Origin: Rhipidocladum racemiflorum
Lineage: Eukaryota; Streptophyta; Magnoliopsida; Poales; Poaceae
Assembly (NCBI GenBank): GCA_036346355.1
Contig: CM070584.1
Coordinates: forward strand, 26,072,039-26,136,038
Direction: 5' to 3'
Length of the DNA: 64,000 nucleotides
The position numbers were made by a program, and so were the translations under genes. Below, in pieces: positions 44,058-56,700 of the stretch (position 1 is its first letter; each line of letters begins with the position of its first letter). Below the pieces are notes generated by a model. That model saw only the letters and a list, made by a program, of their open reading frames with translations. It did not search any database and had not been told where the DNA came from.

Positions 44058-44115
44058 CTACATACCACAAGTAGAAAACATCGAGGACTCGATCTTGGGG
44101 TTAGTCGGATGAGAT

Positions 44116-46471
44116 TTAGGTATCGACCTTTGAATCACTCGATGAGTAGGTGATCGAACAACAACTTTGTGAATGCAAGGAAGTAGTATTCTGAAAAATC
44201 CTATTTGCTCTCACAAATCTTGTCTTAAAATTGTTTCTAAAGCCAGTTGAATCAAAACAATCATTATATCTATGATAGGGAGTGAAAGACACTCTCTCAT
44301 TATATCCCAAGCCTGCTCTCTTTTTGTCATATGATCTCAAATCCCCATTGCCAAATCTATGGTTCTCCAACTTGGATTTTTCAACAAACTTAATTTCACT
44401 AATCATTTTTTATTCTCTCATTCTTTTATTTCTCTCATCCTTAGCCTTTCTATAGCAAAATCTCACTAGATGACCATCCTTATGACAAAAGGAACTATTA
44501 TATTTAATTCGAGAGGTACTGGCACCTAATGTTTGAGTGGTTGAGATTTTTCCAGAAAAATCAATATAACCAGCAGATTTAAACTTTGATTCAATTGGTT
44601 TAGGAGGAAGAACTTCAATTTTACCAACGCCAAGTGTTTTCACAACCACAGGTGGATTATTCTTCAAATCATTGATATGATCAAATCCAATTCCACTATT
44701 TTTCACACTCACTTTAGATTGATCAAGAATCATATTCAACTTCTTTTTACCACCTGCAAATCTCTCCAGCATTGATTTCAAATAACCATTCTCTTTAGAT
44801 AAAACTTGGCAATTCTGACATGAATCAATTGAAGGAATAATAGCTTTTCCTTTGGCTTGAATGGCTCTATCTCTAGCTAAAATAGCTCTCTCAGAATCAT
44901 TCTTCTCAAAAGCAACATCTTTTTTCAGAATTTCACACTTCATGCATTCACTAGAAGCAAAAGTAGAATGAGTCTTTCTAGCAGGAAGTGTAACATGCAT
45001 CTTTTCCAAATTTTCCCTAGTGACAAACAGTTCTTGTAAAACAAATGAATGCATTATAGAACCAAAAGCTAGAGTTTGCTTGAAATCATCAATCTTATCT
45101 TTTAGCACATTTAGCTCTTTTATTTTACAAGAATGAGTGACTCTAAGTGATTCTAAGTGATTCTAATTCGCATTGAAATCCTAAACAATCATCACATGCA
45201 TCATTGTTGGAACTTAAATTTCTAAGCTTAGAATTTTCAGTTTTCAGCATGGACAAATCATTCTCTAAATCTTTATTCTTATGCTTCGATTTCTTCAATG
45301 ACTTTCTCATGATGACTAAAACTTCACAAAGTTCATTATAGGAAGGCATTACCTCATCAGAATCACTCACCGAGTCGTTATCGCCTGAATCATCACTAGA
45401 GTTGCCTTTGGCCATGAAACACAATCCACTGAAGTCCTTTCCATCTGACTTTCCTTGTTGTTTGTGCTCATTGTCATCATCAGTTGAGTCATCAATGTCA
45501 CTTAAGTCTAAGTGATCAATTGCAGCAAAGACTTTATTTAGCATCTTCTTTGTTCTTTGTCTAGTCTTGTCTTTGCCTTCCTTTGAGCGGAAAATCTTGG
45601 AAGTGGCATTCAACTCCTTTTGCTCCTTATCCTTGTTCTTGAAACAATTTGTACGAATGTGACCAGTCTTACCACAATTGTAACAAGTGACAGGAGCTCC
45701 TCTCCTTTCCCTTGATCTCATATAAGCTGCATTTATACTATGATCTAGCTGTTCATCACTCAAAGCACTCAAAGAAGCAAAAGAATATGATGATGATGAA
45801 CCAGTTGCATTATCAATAGCAGAAGAGTTAGCATTTAAAGCCATAGAGCCACCATTGGACATTTTTGAGACAACATCAATTTCAAAAGTTTTAAGACTAG
45901 AATAAAGCTTGTCCAATGTCATCTCGCTCATCTTATGTGCCTCACGAACAGCAGTAACTTTCATTTGCCAAACACTGAGATCAAGTGAAGATAAAAAGTG
46001 TCTAGCATTTTCAGAATCAGAATACTTAATATCCACTGCTCTAAGGTTGTTCAATATTATATTAAAGCGAGCAAAACTATCATCTAGAGATTCACCAGAA
46101 CGCATCTCAAATTTGGTGTATTCTTTCTTAAATTGATCCTGGCGAGCCTCTTTAACAGAATCAGTACCCTCATGATAATCTTGCAAAGACTTCCAAATGC
46201 TATGAGCAGTAAGTAGATGACAAACACGATCAAACTCTTTCCTAGCAAGTCCTTGAAGCAAAATATTCCTAGCTCTGTTGTTATTCTCAACATCTTTTTC
46301 AAACTCAGGATTATCAATAACATCATTACCAGGAAGATCATAAGGATTTTTTACCTTGCGCCAAATTGCATTACCTTGTGCTGTAGATAGCGATCATCAG
46401 AATCTTCCAATGAGAGAAGTCAAAATGCAGTCAAAGATGGGAGGCTTTGTTGAGAACTTTTCCGTCGCCAT
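44116..46471 (-). pseudogene. SirG gag, long Sirevirus type, frame-broken
   Basis: The start is the ATG at 46471-46469 (MATEKFSTK), next to the PBS; the frame shifts twice before 46261. From there 372 open codons hold the copia gag core (RKEFDRVCHLLTAHSIWKSLQDYHEGTDSVKEAR) and the first knuckle CYNCGKTGHIRTNC. After a short stop region, 45108-44410 encodes a coiled-coil and a second knuckle-like CHKDGHLVRFC. 44406-44116 is a basic tail before the protease. Long C-terminal gag extensions of this kind are typical of Sireviruses. Confidence 0.85.
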
Positions 46472-46481
46472 GGTTTACCAA

Positions 46482-46497
46482 CCTTGCTTTGATACCA
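46482..46497 (-). other. SirG primer-binding site
   Basis: After the LTR end CCTACA and spacer AG, the sense strand reads TGGTATCAAAGCAAGG, a common initiator-Met-type primer site of grass copia elements. Confidence 0.85.
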
Positions 46498-46499
46498 CT

Positions 46500-48202
46500 T
46501 GTAGGAGCGGATATGGCGACTAGAGGGGGTGAATAGGCGCCAAAATAAAAATTCAACCGACTTTTGCAAATTAACCAATTCAAACCCTCTTCGCGTGGAA
46601 AGTCCTTCTACTAGTTCAATATGACTTTAATCACCTAGTAGAAGCACCAAAAGAACCTACACAAAGCCTTAATCAAGGAACCAAAGTTTTTCCAAAATTT
46701 CAGTCTCGGGCGGCACTAGCGCTCACGGAGGCGGTACTACCGCAGGTCACATGAACAGTAAAAATCAGCACGATTTCAAAAACGAAAAACATGCGTAACT
46801 TTTGATCCGTTGATCCAATTGATCCCAAATTTTGAACGTAGTTTCCTTCGACTATCTAGGTTCTATCCCAATCAAAGATTAAAGAAATTGGATGCAAAAA
46901 GATCACGAATTTCAGTTTGATCTACTAAGAGGTAAGAACCGAGCAAAACCCTAAAAACTGAAAATTCGATCAAACGGACCAATAGAAAGGATCCAAATCA
47001 ATCACATGATGATCCTTGATGTTCTAGCAATCTAATTCAGGAATCACTTGAACTAGAACAACTCAAATCACAAGATTGAAAGAAACAACCAAAAGCAAGA
47101 AAGAAAATCAAGAGCAAACATGAATTGACATCGGAGATTGCCCAAAGTTTGATCCTTTACTCCTCTTGCTGGATTACACAACCCTTCCTAGAAGGAGGAC
47201 AGCATCAAACCTTAACTTCTCAAAAGTTAGAACCCTAAAAACTTTCTCTATTCAAAACCCTAAAAAAAAACCCTAAAGGTTCTAAACCCCTAGAACCTCT
47301 TTATATAAGAGTGGCATACCCCACCAGCCTTGACCACATTACAAGGCCAACACACATCCGACTCGAGTCCAACACACACCTGACTCAACCGTCCAAGTCT
47401 TTACGCATCCGAACTCCTGTCGGACCACCTAGCTTGCGACCCGCATTGAATCGTCTCAACTCCATTCATTGATCATGCACCTTGATCCTCTTCAATGCAT
47501 CCTCACAACATCATCACCGTCACGGACCTCACCTCCTCCCTGAGACTAGTCCTGGTCGTCGCTGACCTACATCGAACCTGATCCTGCACATCAATAAACG
47601 AAAAAACTTTTCCGAGCACAAGTCTTTCTCACTTGACTCACATCATCTCAAAAACATCATGATGCATCACATATGTTCATACCCTAACATTATGCATGCA
47701 TCAAATAGTCAAAACCAACAAATTCATCAAAACCGAGCAAATCGGCACTACCGCCTTTACACTTGCGATCTTGCCACCGATCTTGCCGCTCACCGTGATG
47801 CCGCATTTTAGCCGTCGGTACTGCCGGCCACGACACTTAGCCAAAATTTCAGACATCAAATTTTTGCACCTCTCTGGAAAAAACAACCGCTCTCACTAAG
47901 CGGTACTACCGCTCATCGGCACTTCAGGATTCTAACCTCCGTCTTGCCGCTCCTCGGCACTCACGGGATTTCAACTCTGAATGCGCCGCTCAACTGGGAC
48001 TTAGCCAAAATTCCAAACATCACGTTTTTGCTGCTCTCTGGGGAACAAAAACAGCCGCTCTCACACACGGTACTACCGCTCCTCACATTTTCAGCAACCA
48101 AAACTTATAAACTCAGTTTCAAATCAACATTTACTCAACACAAAACTTTCCTTTGTCAATAACTTATCATAAACCATTGGGAGCACCACACATGGTCACT
48201 CA
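46500..48202 (-). repeat. SirG 5' LTR (1703 bp)
   Basis: Nearly the same as 38019-39731, but the palindromic part (47755-47990) is heavily altered, for example CCTCCGGTACTGCC becomes CCTCCGTCTTGCC and CATCCGGCAC becomes CATCGGCAC. Most changes are at CCGG, CTG or CAG. Confidence 0.92.
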
Positions 48203-49834
48203 GTTAATCAAGGATTATAATGTTGGAATCCATTACCATCCAGGAAAGGCCAACGTGGTAGCCGATGCCTTGAGTCGGAAGAGCCATACTGTGAACATGT
48301 TGATAGCCACAAGTCAGGAGGAGCTATGTGAGGATTTCCAGAGAATGCAAATTGAAGTCGTACCAGAAGGATTCTTGGCCGCATTAGAAGTGAAGCCTAC
48401 CCTGGAGGATCAGATCCGAGAAGGACAAGAGGATGATGACAAGATCCGCAAGATCAAGTCCAAGATGGATGAAGGCAAGGCAAAGGACTTCAAGTTGGAT
48501 GAACAAGGCACGTTATGGATGCAGGATCGAATCTGTGTGCCAAACAAGAAGGAGCTGAAGTAGTTGATTTTAGAAGAAGCCCATGACTCAAAGTATTCCA
48601 TTCATCCTGGAAGCGCCAAGATGTATCAAGATTTGAAGGAGAGATTCTGGTGGCCGAGCATGAAGCGTGAAGCTGCCGAGCATGTTGCATTGTGCGACAT
48701 ATGCCAGAGAGTCAATGCGATGCATCAGAGACCAGCAGGATTGCTACAACCGTTGAAGATACCTGAGTGGAAGTGGGAAGAAATCGGAATGGACTTTATC
48801 ACAGGTTTACCCAAGACTCAAGGAGGATATGACTCCATATGGGTCATAGTGGACCGCTTGACTAAGGTCGCCCACTTTATTCCAGTGAAGACCACTTATT
48901 CGGGAGATAAGTTAGCTGAGTTGTACATGACCAGGATCGTCTGTTTGCACGGAGTACCGAAGAAGATTGTATCGGACAGAGGTACCTAGTTTACCTCGAG
49001 GTTATGGAATAAACTACATGAAGCCATGGGGACCCGTTTGAATTTCAGTACAGCCTATCATCCGCAGACAGATGGGCAAACCGAAAGAGTTAATCAGATT
49101 TTGGAGGATATGTTAAGAGCTTGTGCATTGGCTTATGCTACCTCTTGGGATAAAATGCGCGTCTGCTGAGTTCGGCTACAATAATAGTTACCAAGCCGGT
49201 TTGCAAATGTCGCCATTTCAAGCACTATCACGGTCGACCACATCGGACAGTTGATTGGAATGAGGCAATTGAACGCCGTGTCTTTGGGCCAGATATTCTT
49301 CAAGAAGCCGAAGAACAGATTGCCATGATCCGAGAAAGACTGAAGATAGCACAATCAAGACAAAAGAGTTATGCTGATAACCGTCGCCGAGACTTGAGTT
49401 TTGAACAAGAAGATTTTGCGTACCTCAGAGTCACACCACTCAGAGGAGTTAAGAGATTCCATGCCAAAGGAAAACTCGCGCCGAGATATGTTGGACCATT
49501 CAAGGTTCTCGACCGTAGAGGTGAAGTTGCTTGCCAGCTAGAGTTGCCGCAATCATTAGCAGGAGTGCATGACGTGTTCCACGTGTCCCAGCTGAAGAAG
49601 TGTCTCCGAGTACCTGAGGAACAAACACCGCTTGAATCAATCGAGTTACAAGAGGATCTGACTTACAACGAGCACCCCGTGAAGATTTTGGACACCATGG
49701 ATCGAGAGACAAGAAACAAGTCAACCCGTTTCTGCAGAGTTCAATGGAGCAACCATGCGGAGAGTGAAGCAACCTGGGAGCGCGAGGAGGATTTGAAGAA
49801 AGAGTTTCCGAACCTATTCTTTAGTAAGCCCTGA
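48203..49834 (+). pseudogene. TekD RNase H end, integrase and chromodomain
   Basis: It resumes at the GTTAA duplication: IKDYNVGIHYHPGKANVVADALSRKSH. The integrase zinc part is HDSKYSIHPGS...KERFWWPSMKREAAEHVALCDIC; the catalytic residues lie in GMDFITGLP, VSDRGT and DGQTERVNQ. TAG at 48564-48566 and 48988-48990 replace likely CAG codons, and the frame breaks near 49150-49320. From 49325 the C-terminus is open: GPF motif, HVSQLKKCLRVPEEQ, chromodomain RVQWSNHAESEATWERE, stop TGA at 49832. Confidence 0.9.
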
Positions 49835-49866
49835 ATCTCGGGGACGAGATTCTGTTAGGGGGGAGG
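49833..49866 (+). other. TekD pre-PPT hairpin and polypurine tract
   Basis: GAATCTCG-GGGA-CGAGATTC (49833-49852) begins inside the pol stop codon. AGGGGGGAGG (49857-49866) is the PPT, two bases before the LTR. Confidence 0.9.
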
Positions 49867-49868
49867 TT

Positions 49869-52800
49869 TGTAACACCCAAAATTTTGCTTTTCTTAAATT
49901 CATGTGTAATTTGGCACTTTGGTGAATTTTTGGAATTTTCTGGAATTTATTTGGATTTATTTGGAATTTATTTGAATTTATTCCATTTTGAAATAATTAA
50001 ATAATTTAACTTTGCAAATAAAATTTTGTTGGAAATGTTTTATTTGAGTCCAAAATGTTCCAAAATATTTTCCAGAATTTTTCTGAGTTTTTGCTATTTT
50101 TAATGAATTAAATGAATTTCTGGGAATTAATTTGAATTATTTAATTGGATTAATAGCGAGTGGGTTTGCCTTTGTTCCCACCGTAGAGCCCAAACCCGAG
50201 TCAGACTCGAGTCCGATGCGAGCCGTGTTCGAGCCGAACCCGGTTCCAACCCTAACCCTAGAATCACGACCGTTGGATCACGATCCAACGGCCGTGATAG
50301 CGCCACGTCACCGAGCCCCGTCTCCCATGTGAACCGGGTCGCACCCGCGGGATCGTGACCGCTGATCGTGCCACGCGGATGGCTCCGCGTCATCGTCTTC
50401 AGCCTGGATTCCCCGCGGATTCGGTTCGCCGCCGCCGTCTCGGACATGGACTCCAGGGCTATTTAATGCATAGAGCTGCCCCCGAGGTTCGCCTTTTCGT
50501 GCTGAGCTCGTTGCCCTAGTCCACGCCCACGGAGAAACCCTAGAGCCGCCGCAATTTCTCGCCCGGCGAAGAGCGCGCGCGAGTTCTTCAACCTCGCTGC
50601 AAACCCGGTAGTGCTCACGCCGCTTAGTGGCAGATCCGGAACCCCCGCGACGAGATGAACCTGGGCTCATACTTCATCTCGCCGAGACTGCATCAGAACG
50701 CCTTTCGGGACGTCGTATTCCCCCATTCCGGCCGCAGCAAGCCGCCGCACGCCATCGCCGTCCCCGCGAGCTCCGTGGACCGTCCGATCAAGATCCGACA
50801 TCCCGGATTGCGCCACGTCATCCCACGGTGAGAACCACGTACGATTCCCAGATCCAATCTCAACCGTTGGATCTAGATCTAACGGTCCAGATTGACCACG
50901 TTCACCCCAAACATGCGTCATCAGATCCGATCGGGACCGTTGATTTTCAAATCAACGGCCCGGATCCTACCGCGTGTCAGGAAGTTGGACCGTCGCGTCC
51001 GCAGCGGGCGAAGCGCGCGAGTCATGACCGGCTGGGCCCGCGATATCGGCGGCAGCGGCCACACCGCACCATGGCGTCCGCGATGACATCATGGCGGGCC
51101 CGCATGTCGGCGGCCACCCGGCCGTCGCGGTGGCGTCAAATAACATCACGGTGGGTCCCGCTGTCGATGACCTGGCCGTGGGCCGGTCCACGATGGACCG
51201 AGCCAAACCATGGACCACGTCCATGGACCGGTTGACGTCAGCGGACCAATCAGATGCTGACACGTGTCACGGCTGACGTAATAAATCATTTTCCGAAAAA
51301 GAAATTATTTAATTAATTCAGTTTATTGATTCAAATTTAGATTCAAACTTCAAACGCTTATAACTTTTGCATTTTAACTCCGATTTGAGTGGTTCAAATT
51401 TCTAAATTTGTATAAAATTGAGATCTACCTAATGATGAATTTTATTTAGTTTTTGGACTAAAGTTGTTCTCTGTAATATTATTTAATTGATTATTTTAAA
51501 CTTTAAATGCTTGTATCTTTTGCGTTTAAACTCCGAATTTGACGATTCCAGTTTCTAAAAATTCATAAAATTATGCTCTCTCTGTTTATGAACTTTATTT
51601 GGATGTTTGGACACTTTTTGTCTACTGTTTATTTATCTATTGCTTTGTTTATCGCTTTCACTGAGTAGGCGTTGAAGTGCCGAAGGCTTCGAAGGTGAAG
51701 TGTTGACCCAGGAGCCAACTCAGGACCAAGAACAAGTACTCTTTGAAGGCAAGTTCTGCTTTGACCATGTTGAACCCATTTTGAAACCTATTTTGATTCA
51801 ATTTATTGCATGCTAGTTTAATTAGAAAATACTTTATTTAATTAGGGAATTAGATAAATGCCAAATTCTTTGTATGACACCTTGGTTCATTAAATTGTGC
51901 CATGACCCTTGTCACCTAGTTGTGGATTACTAGTTGGACATTACTAAATTGCCAACATGGGTTTGTAGATCATTGTAGTATATTGCTTAGACACGCTACG
52001 TGCTCATGACATGATTTTGGATAATCAAATGTTAATATTGACTTAATGATATATTGAACCTGTTTTGGAAAAGGTATCATGTGTTGTGATGTTAATGGCA
52101 CGTGGTGCATGGTAATCAACTGGGACTTGATAAATAGTTTTCGACCGGGGCATGTGGCAAGAATGATCAGGTGGGCCGGTTTGTGGCCGGGAATGTTGGT
52201 TTGGTTCTTGGGTAGTCTTGCCTGGTCACCCTAAGGACTTAACCTTGCAAGCCTTTGAAGCGAGTCAAGCGTGCAACCACATGTACGTAATGGGACATAC
52301 CTAGTTGATTAAGTTGCTAATAACGTGCTGTGGGACCTCACGGGTGTCAACTACACCCTTTGTGTAAGTTATGCGGGAGGCGTCTGGGGCGGCCAGGTAC
52401 CCATCTAACAGTGGATTGGCCTAAACTTCGCCTTCGCTAAGGAAGGGTTAGCGTGCAACAGGAGAGGACCACTTGTCTTTGTTAGAAGTTTCCCAAAGAC
52501 TTTGTTACTGAAACTTCGCCTTTGTGGTGTTTGTTGTATCTTGTGGGTAAAGTGCATAACCTCTGCAGTGTAAATCTATTCGAATAGCCGTGTCCGCGGT
52601 ATTGGACATCGCTCGGGGATTACAGTCAAGGGTTAGACTTTCTTGAAAATAACTTGGACTTGAAAGGTTGGGTTGGATTAGTAATGATGTTGATGGAAAT
52701 GTGGATTAGGTTTGGGAACAATGTTTACTAAACTCCTTGAAAAGTTATTGATCTTGTACTTGTTTCTATTGCTTTCGAATCTACTTATGTTACTTGTCAA

Positions 52801-53272
52801 ATGCTGTTTACTGCAAATATACCTTGAGCTATCCTTTGTATTAAGCCATGCATGTAGTATATTAGTTGCATTCTGTGCATGACTTGCTGAGTACCAAGTA
52901 CTCACCCTTGCCGCAATACAACACCAGTTGAAGAGGAGTCTACACCAGCTTTGGAGGAGGAGCTCCCAGAAGATATGTCTAACTAGGGAGCGAGCCCAGT
53001 CAGTTGCCTGTGGTATACTAGTTGGCGCCACGATGTTATCTTATTTTCCGTTGCTATTATTTCTCTTTTAATAAGTTTCGCCCTGCGAGGCGTATATTTG
53101 TAACTTGACCATAAGGTCGAGCAACCAGTTTGATTATTTGATTAAAGTACTTATTTAGTATCGAGTGGTATGATTGTGATATTTACCGATGTTAAGACTA
53201 TGTGCACTAGCGCGTTCCTGGACTAGTGCTGAATACACAGAGGGTCCGGATTTGCAGATTCGGGTCCCGACA
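49869..53272 (+). repeat. TekD 3' LTR (3404 bp)
   Basis: TGTAACACC to GTCCCGACA, followed by GGTGT. Against the 5' LTR it has many small changes, such as GTGCTGTTAG to GTCTTTGTTAG (52476), TTGCTGTATG to TTCTTTGTATG (51867) and GTGACGTCAG to GTGGCGTCAA (51129). Landmarks otherwise correspond; TATA-like box at 50460-50467. A 202-codon frame at 50627-51235 is compositional. Confidence 0.93.
51669..52986 (+). CDS. TekD 3'-LTR two-exon ORF
   Basis: Exon A 51669-51748 lacks one C in GTGCCCGAA (80 nt instead of 81). Exon B 52928-52986 is 59 nt with TAG; GATCCGGCT became GATATGTCT. The splice motifs remain. Confidence 0.45.
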
Positions 53273-53771
53273 GGTGTCCTCGCTACGGAGGAGGGAACAA
53301 CCCTTCTTCGAGGTTGTCAGGTGGCAGGACCTCACCTGCGAGGCTGACTCGGGTAAGTTTTTTTGATGATCAGCGCATTTGTCCCCTGGTTTCTTTATCT
53401 GCTTTCTCAAACTCATAACTTGATCGGATTACAGCCCCAAGCACAGACTGGGTCGAGAAGCGGGTTGCCGACATGTTCAACACCCCGAACGGCACGGAGT
53501 TGGAGCCCGTGGGCCAGATCCCGAAGAACATGCTCGGGAGGAGCGAGGTGGTGAGTATCTTTTCAAGACATGCTCGAGGAAACTCATCATGAGTTCTTCT
53601 GACATCCTGCTTTCTTTTACCACGAGAAAATTGCCCTTGAAGTCGTAGTGGCCGCAATCGAGCCACTGCTGCGCAGCGAAGCTCCTGCTGTGGGCACCAG
53701 GAAGAAGGTGGCAAGCAAGCGGGGTCTGCTGCCTACTCCATTGCCCTCCGCCAAATGCTCCAAGAGGTTGG
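53273..53771 (+). pseudogene. TatC antisense ORF, middle exons with introns
   Basis: After GGTGT the exon continues to GACTCGG|GTAAGT. Intron 53353-53434 (82 bp) ends GGATTACAG. The next exon (53435-53550) reads in frame (TDWVEKRVADMFNTPNG, MLGRSEV) to GTGAGT at 53551. A second intron of about 76 bp ends near CACGAG (53626), and the exon KIALEVVVAAIEPLL runs to the soloH insertion at GTTGG (53767-53771). Frames agree across both junctions, which supports real introns. Confidence 0.65.
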
Positions 53772-56700
53772 TGTCGGGACCCGAATTTGCAAATCCGGAC
53801 CCTCTGTGTATTCAGCACTAGTCCAGGAACGCGCTAGTGCACACAGTCTCAACATTGGTAAATACCACAATCGTACTCAACGAAATAATAAGGTACCTTA
53901 AATAGTTAACCAAATGGGTTGCTCGACCTTAAGGTCAAGTTACAAATATATGCCACGCAGGGCGAAAACTCAATAAGAGAGAAATAACTGCAGCGGAAAA
54001 ATAAGATAACTTCGTGGCGCCATCCAGTATACCACAGGCAACTGACTGGGCTCGCTCCCTAATTAGACGGTTCCTCTTGGAGCTCCTCCTCCAACGCTGG
54101 TGCAGACTCTTCTTCAACTTGTGTTGTATTGTGGCAAGGGTGAGTACTTGGTACTCAGCAAGTCATGCACAGAATGCAAGCTAATAATATACTACATGCA
54201 TGGCTTAGTACAAAGGAGTAGCTCAGGGTATAGTTGCAATAAAACAGCATCTTGACAAGTAACATAAGTAGATTCAAAAGCAGTAGAAACATGTTTAAGA
54301 GCAATAACTTTTCCATCAATTAAATAAACATCTTTCCCAATTCTAATCCACATTTCCATCAACATCATTATTAAACCAAACCAACCTCCCAAGTCCAAGT
54401 TATTTTCAAGAAAGTCTAACCCTTGACTGTAATTCGAAGCGATGTCCAATACCGCGACACGGCTTATTCGAATAGATTTTACACTCTGCAGAGGTTATGC
54501 ACTTTACCCACAAGATCTGACCAAACACCACAAAGGCGAGTGTCCGTAACAAAGTCTTTGAAACTTCTAACGGCACAAGTGGTCCTCCCGGTGATTGCGA
54601 ATCAACCTTCCTTAGCGAAGGCGAAGTTTAGGCCAATCCACCGTTAGATGGGTACCTAGCCGCAGCCCCGGTACGCTCCCCCGTACAACTACACAAAACG
54701 TATAGTTGACATCCTGAGGTCCCACAGGTACGTTATTAGCAACTTAATCAACTAGGTCCATCCCATTACAGACATGTCGTTGCACGTTTGACTCAGTTCA
54801 AAGGCTTGCAAGGTTATGTCCTTAGGGTGACCAGGGCAAGACTACCCGAAGAACCAAAACAACGTTCCCAGTGCCACAACTGGCCCACCCGATCATTCTT
54901 GACACATGCCCCGGTCAAAATCTATTTATCAAACCCCTAGTTGATTACCATGCACCACGTGCCATCAACATAACAACACATGATACCTTTCCAAAACAGG
55001 TTTAATATATCATTAAGTAAATATTAACATTTGTTTGTCCAAAATCATGTCATGAGCACGTAGTAGGTCTAAGCAATATTCTACAACGATCTAAATTCCC
55101 ATGTTGGCAATTTAATAATGTCCAACTAATAACTCACAACTAGGGTGACAAGGGGTCATGGCACATATTTAATTAACCAAGGTATCATACAGCAATTTGG
55201 CATTTATCTATTTACCCGAAATTAAATAAAGTATTTTCTAATTAAACTAGCATGCAATAATTTAAAACAAATTAATTTAGATAAACATGGTCAAAGCACA
55301 ACTTGCCTTCAAAGAGTACTTGTTCTTGGTCCTGAGCTGGCTCCAGGGTCAACACTTCACCTCCGAAGCCTTCGGGCACTTCAACGTCTACTCGTAAAGT
55401 GTGCAAATAGCAATAAATAAATAAACAGTAGACAAAAAGTATCCAAAACTTCAAATAAAGTTCACAAACAGAGAGAGCATAATTTTATGAATTTTTAGAA
55501 ACTGGAATCGTCAAATTCGGAGTTTAAATGCAAAAGTTATAACCATTTAAAGTCTAAAGAAAACATTAATTAAATAAAAACAGAGAAATATTCATAATAA
55601 AAAATTAATTAAAATTTATATTTGAGTAGGTCTCATTTGTATGAAAATTTAGAAATTTGAATCACTCAAATCGGAGTTGAAACGCAAAAGTTATAAGCGT
55701 TTGAAGTTTGAATCCATTTTTGAAATCAATAATTCGAATTAATAAATCATTTTCTTTTTCGGAAATCAATTTATTGCGTCAGCATGACACGTGGACCAAT
55801 CAGAGGCCGCCACGTCGCCTCGGGTCCATGGACCCGGCGCACGGTTTGGCTTGGTCCACCGTGGACCCGGTCCACGGCTCACGTGTCTCGACAGCGGGTG
55901 GGCCTCGGATGGCGTCGTGATGATGTCATCACGCACGGCCGGTGGACGGCCGATACCGGGGTTCACCGTGACGTCGGCGATGACGCGTCATGGTGCGGAT
56001 AAGCCGGCGCCGACACGCGAGCCCCACGCCGCCGACGTCACCGGACGTCGGCGGTGGCCAGCGGCGACATGGCACATCGCGCGGCGGTCGACTTCCGCCA
56101 CGTGGTTAGATCTCGGCCGTTGATTTGAAAATCAACGGCCCGGATCGGATCTGGCTTAACGCGTTATGGAAACCGCTCATTGGTATGGACCGTTCGATCT
56201 TGATCGGACGGTCAAGATCAACTCTGGAGTTACAGCGTGGCTAACCTAGCCGTTTGATCTAGATCTAACGGTGAGATTGAATCTAGTGCGGTGCGGTTCT
56301 AGCTACGTGGCACACCCTAAACCGTTGGATCTAGATCCAACGGTTGGAAATAGAGCTGAAAATTACCACGTGGGGTTTTACCGTGGCGACGTGGACGAAT
56401 CTAGGCCCTCGGATCTTGATCGGACGGCTGATGGAGTTCGCGAGGCGGTGATAAGCGCGGGCGAGGCGAAGGTCACCGGAGCGAGGGCGGCGACACGCCG
56501 ACGGCGTTTGGGCGTGATTCGGCGAAGTGAAAGGTCCTCCGGCGTGGCCGGGTCCTTGCGATTCCGGATGCAGGCTCCAGCGGCGGAGGGCGGCGACGGC
56601 GAATCGGCGAAAAACCAGCGGAGACCTAAGCGCCTTCTGGCGAGCTCTAGCGAGCAAGCGGCGGTGGCTCAGGAGGTGGCGTGGGGCTAGGTGCGCACGT

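Larger units (their letters stand above)
38019..48202 (-). mobile_element. SirG: Sirevirus (Ty1/copia), 10,184 bp
   Basis: Target duplication GTTAA (38014-38018 and 48203-48207). The 5' LTR is 46500-48202 and the 3' LTR 38019-39731; in sense the LTR starts TGAGTGACC and ends CCTACA. Domain order gag, protease, integrase, RT, RNase H is copia-type. A long gag with two zinc knuckles, an IN motif HMDTAGPSRVQSAGGKWY and several polypurine tracts identify the Sirevirus lineage. All major domains are present, each with a few frame breaks. Confidence 0.93.
13103..53272 (+). mobile_element. TekD: Tekay-type Ty3/gypsy element, complete ends, three nested insertions
   Basis: Target duplication GGTGT at 13098-13102 and 53273-53277. 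The LTRs are 13103-16479 and 49869-53272. Removing TekE, TekF, SirG and the duplicated target bases leaves about 12.4 kb. Order: LTR, PBS, ORF0, gag, protease, RT, RNase H, integrase with chromodomain, hairpin, PPT, LTR. About 155 bp of the RT is missing at the TekE junction. The plus-oriented 5' half is much less frame-broken than TekA or TekF. Confidence 0.93.

Noticed and set aside
50627..51235. 202-codon plus-strand frame in the TekD 3' LTR
   Set aside because: It covers the GC-rich palindrome region, is not kept in the 5' LTR, and is an effect of composition.
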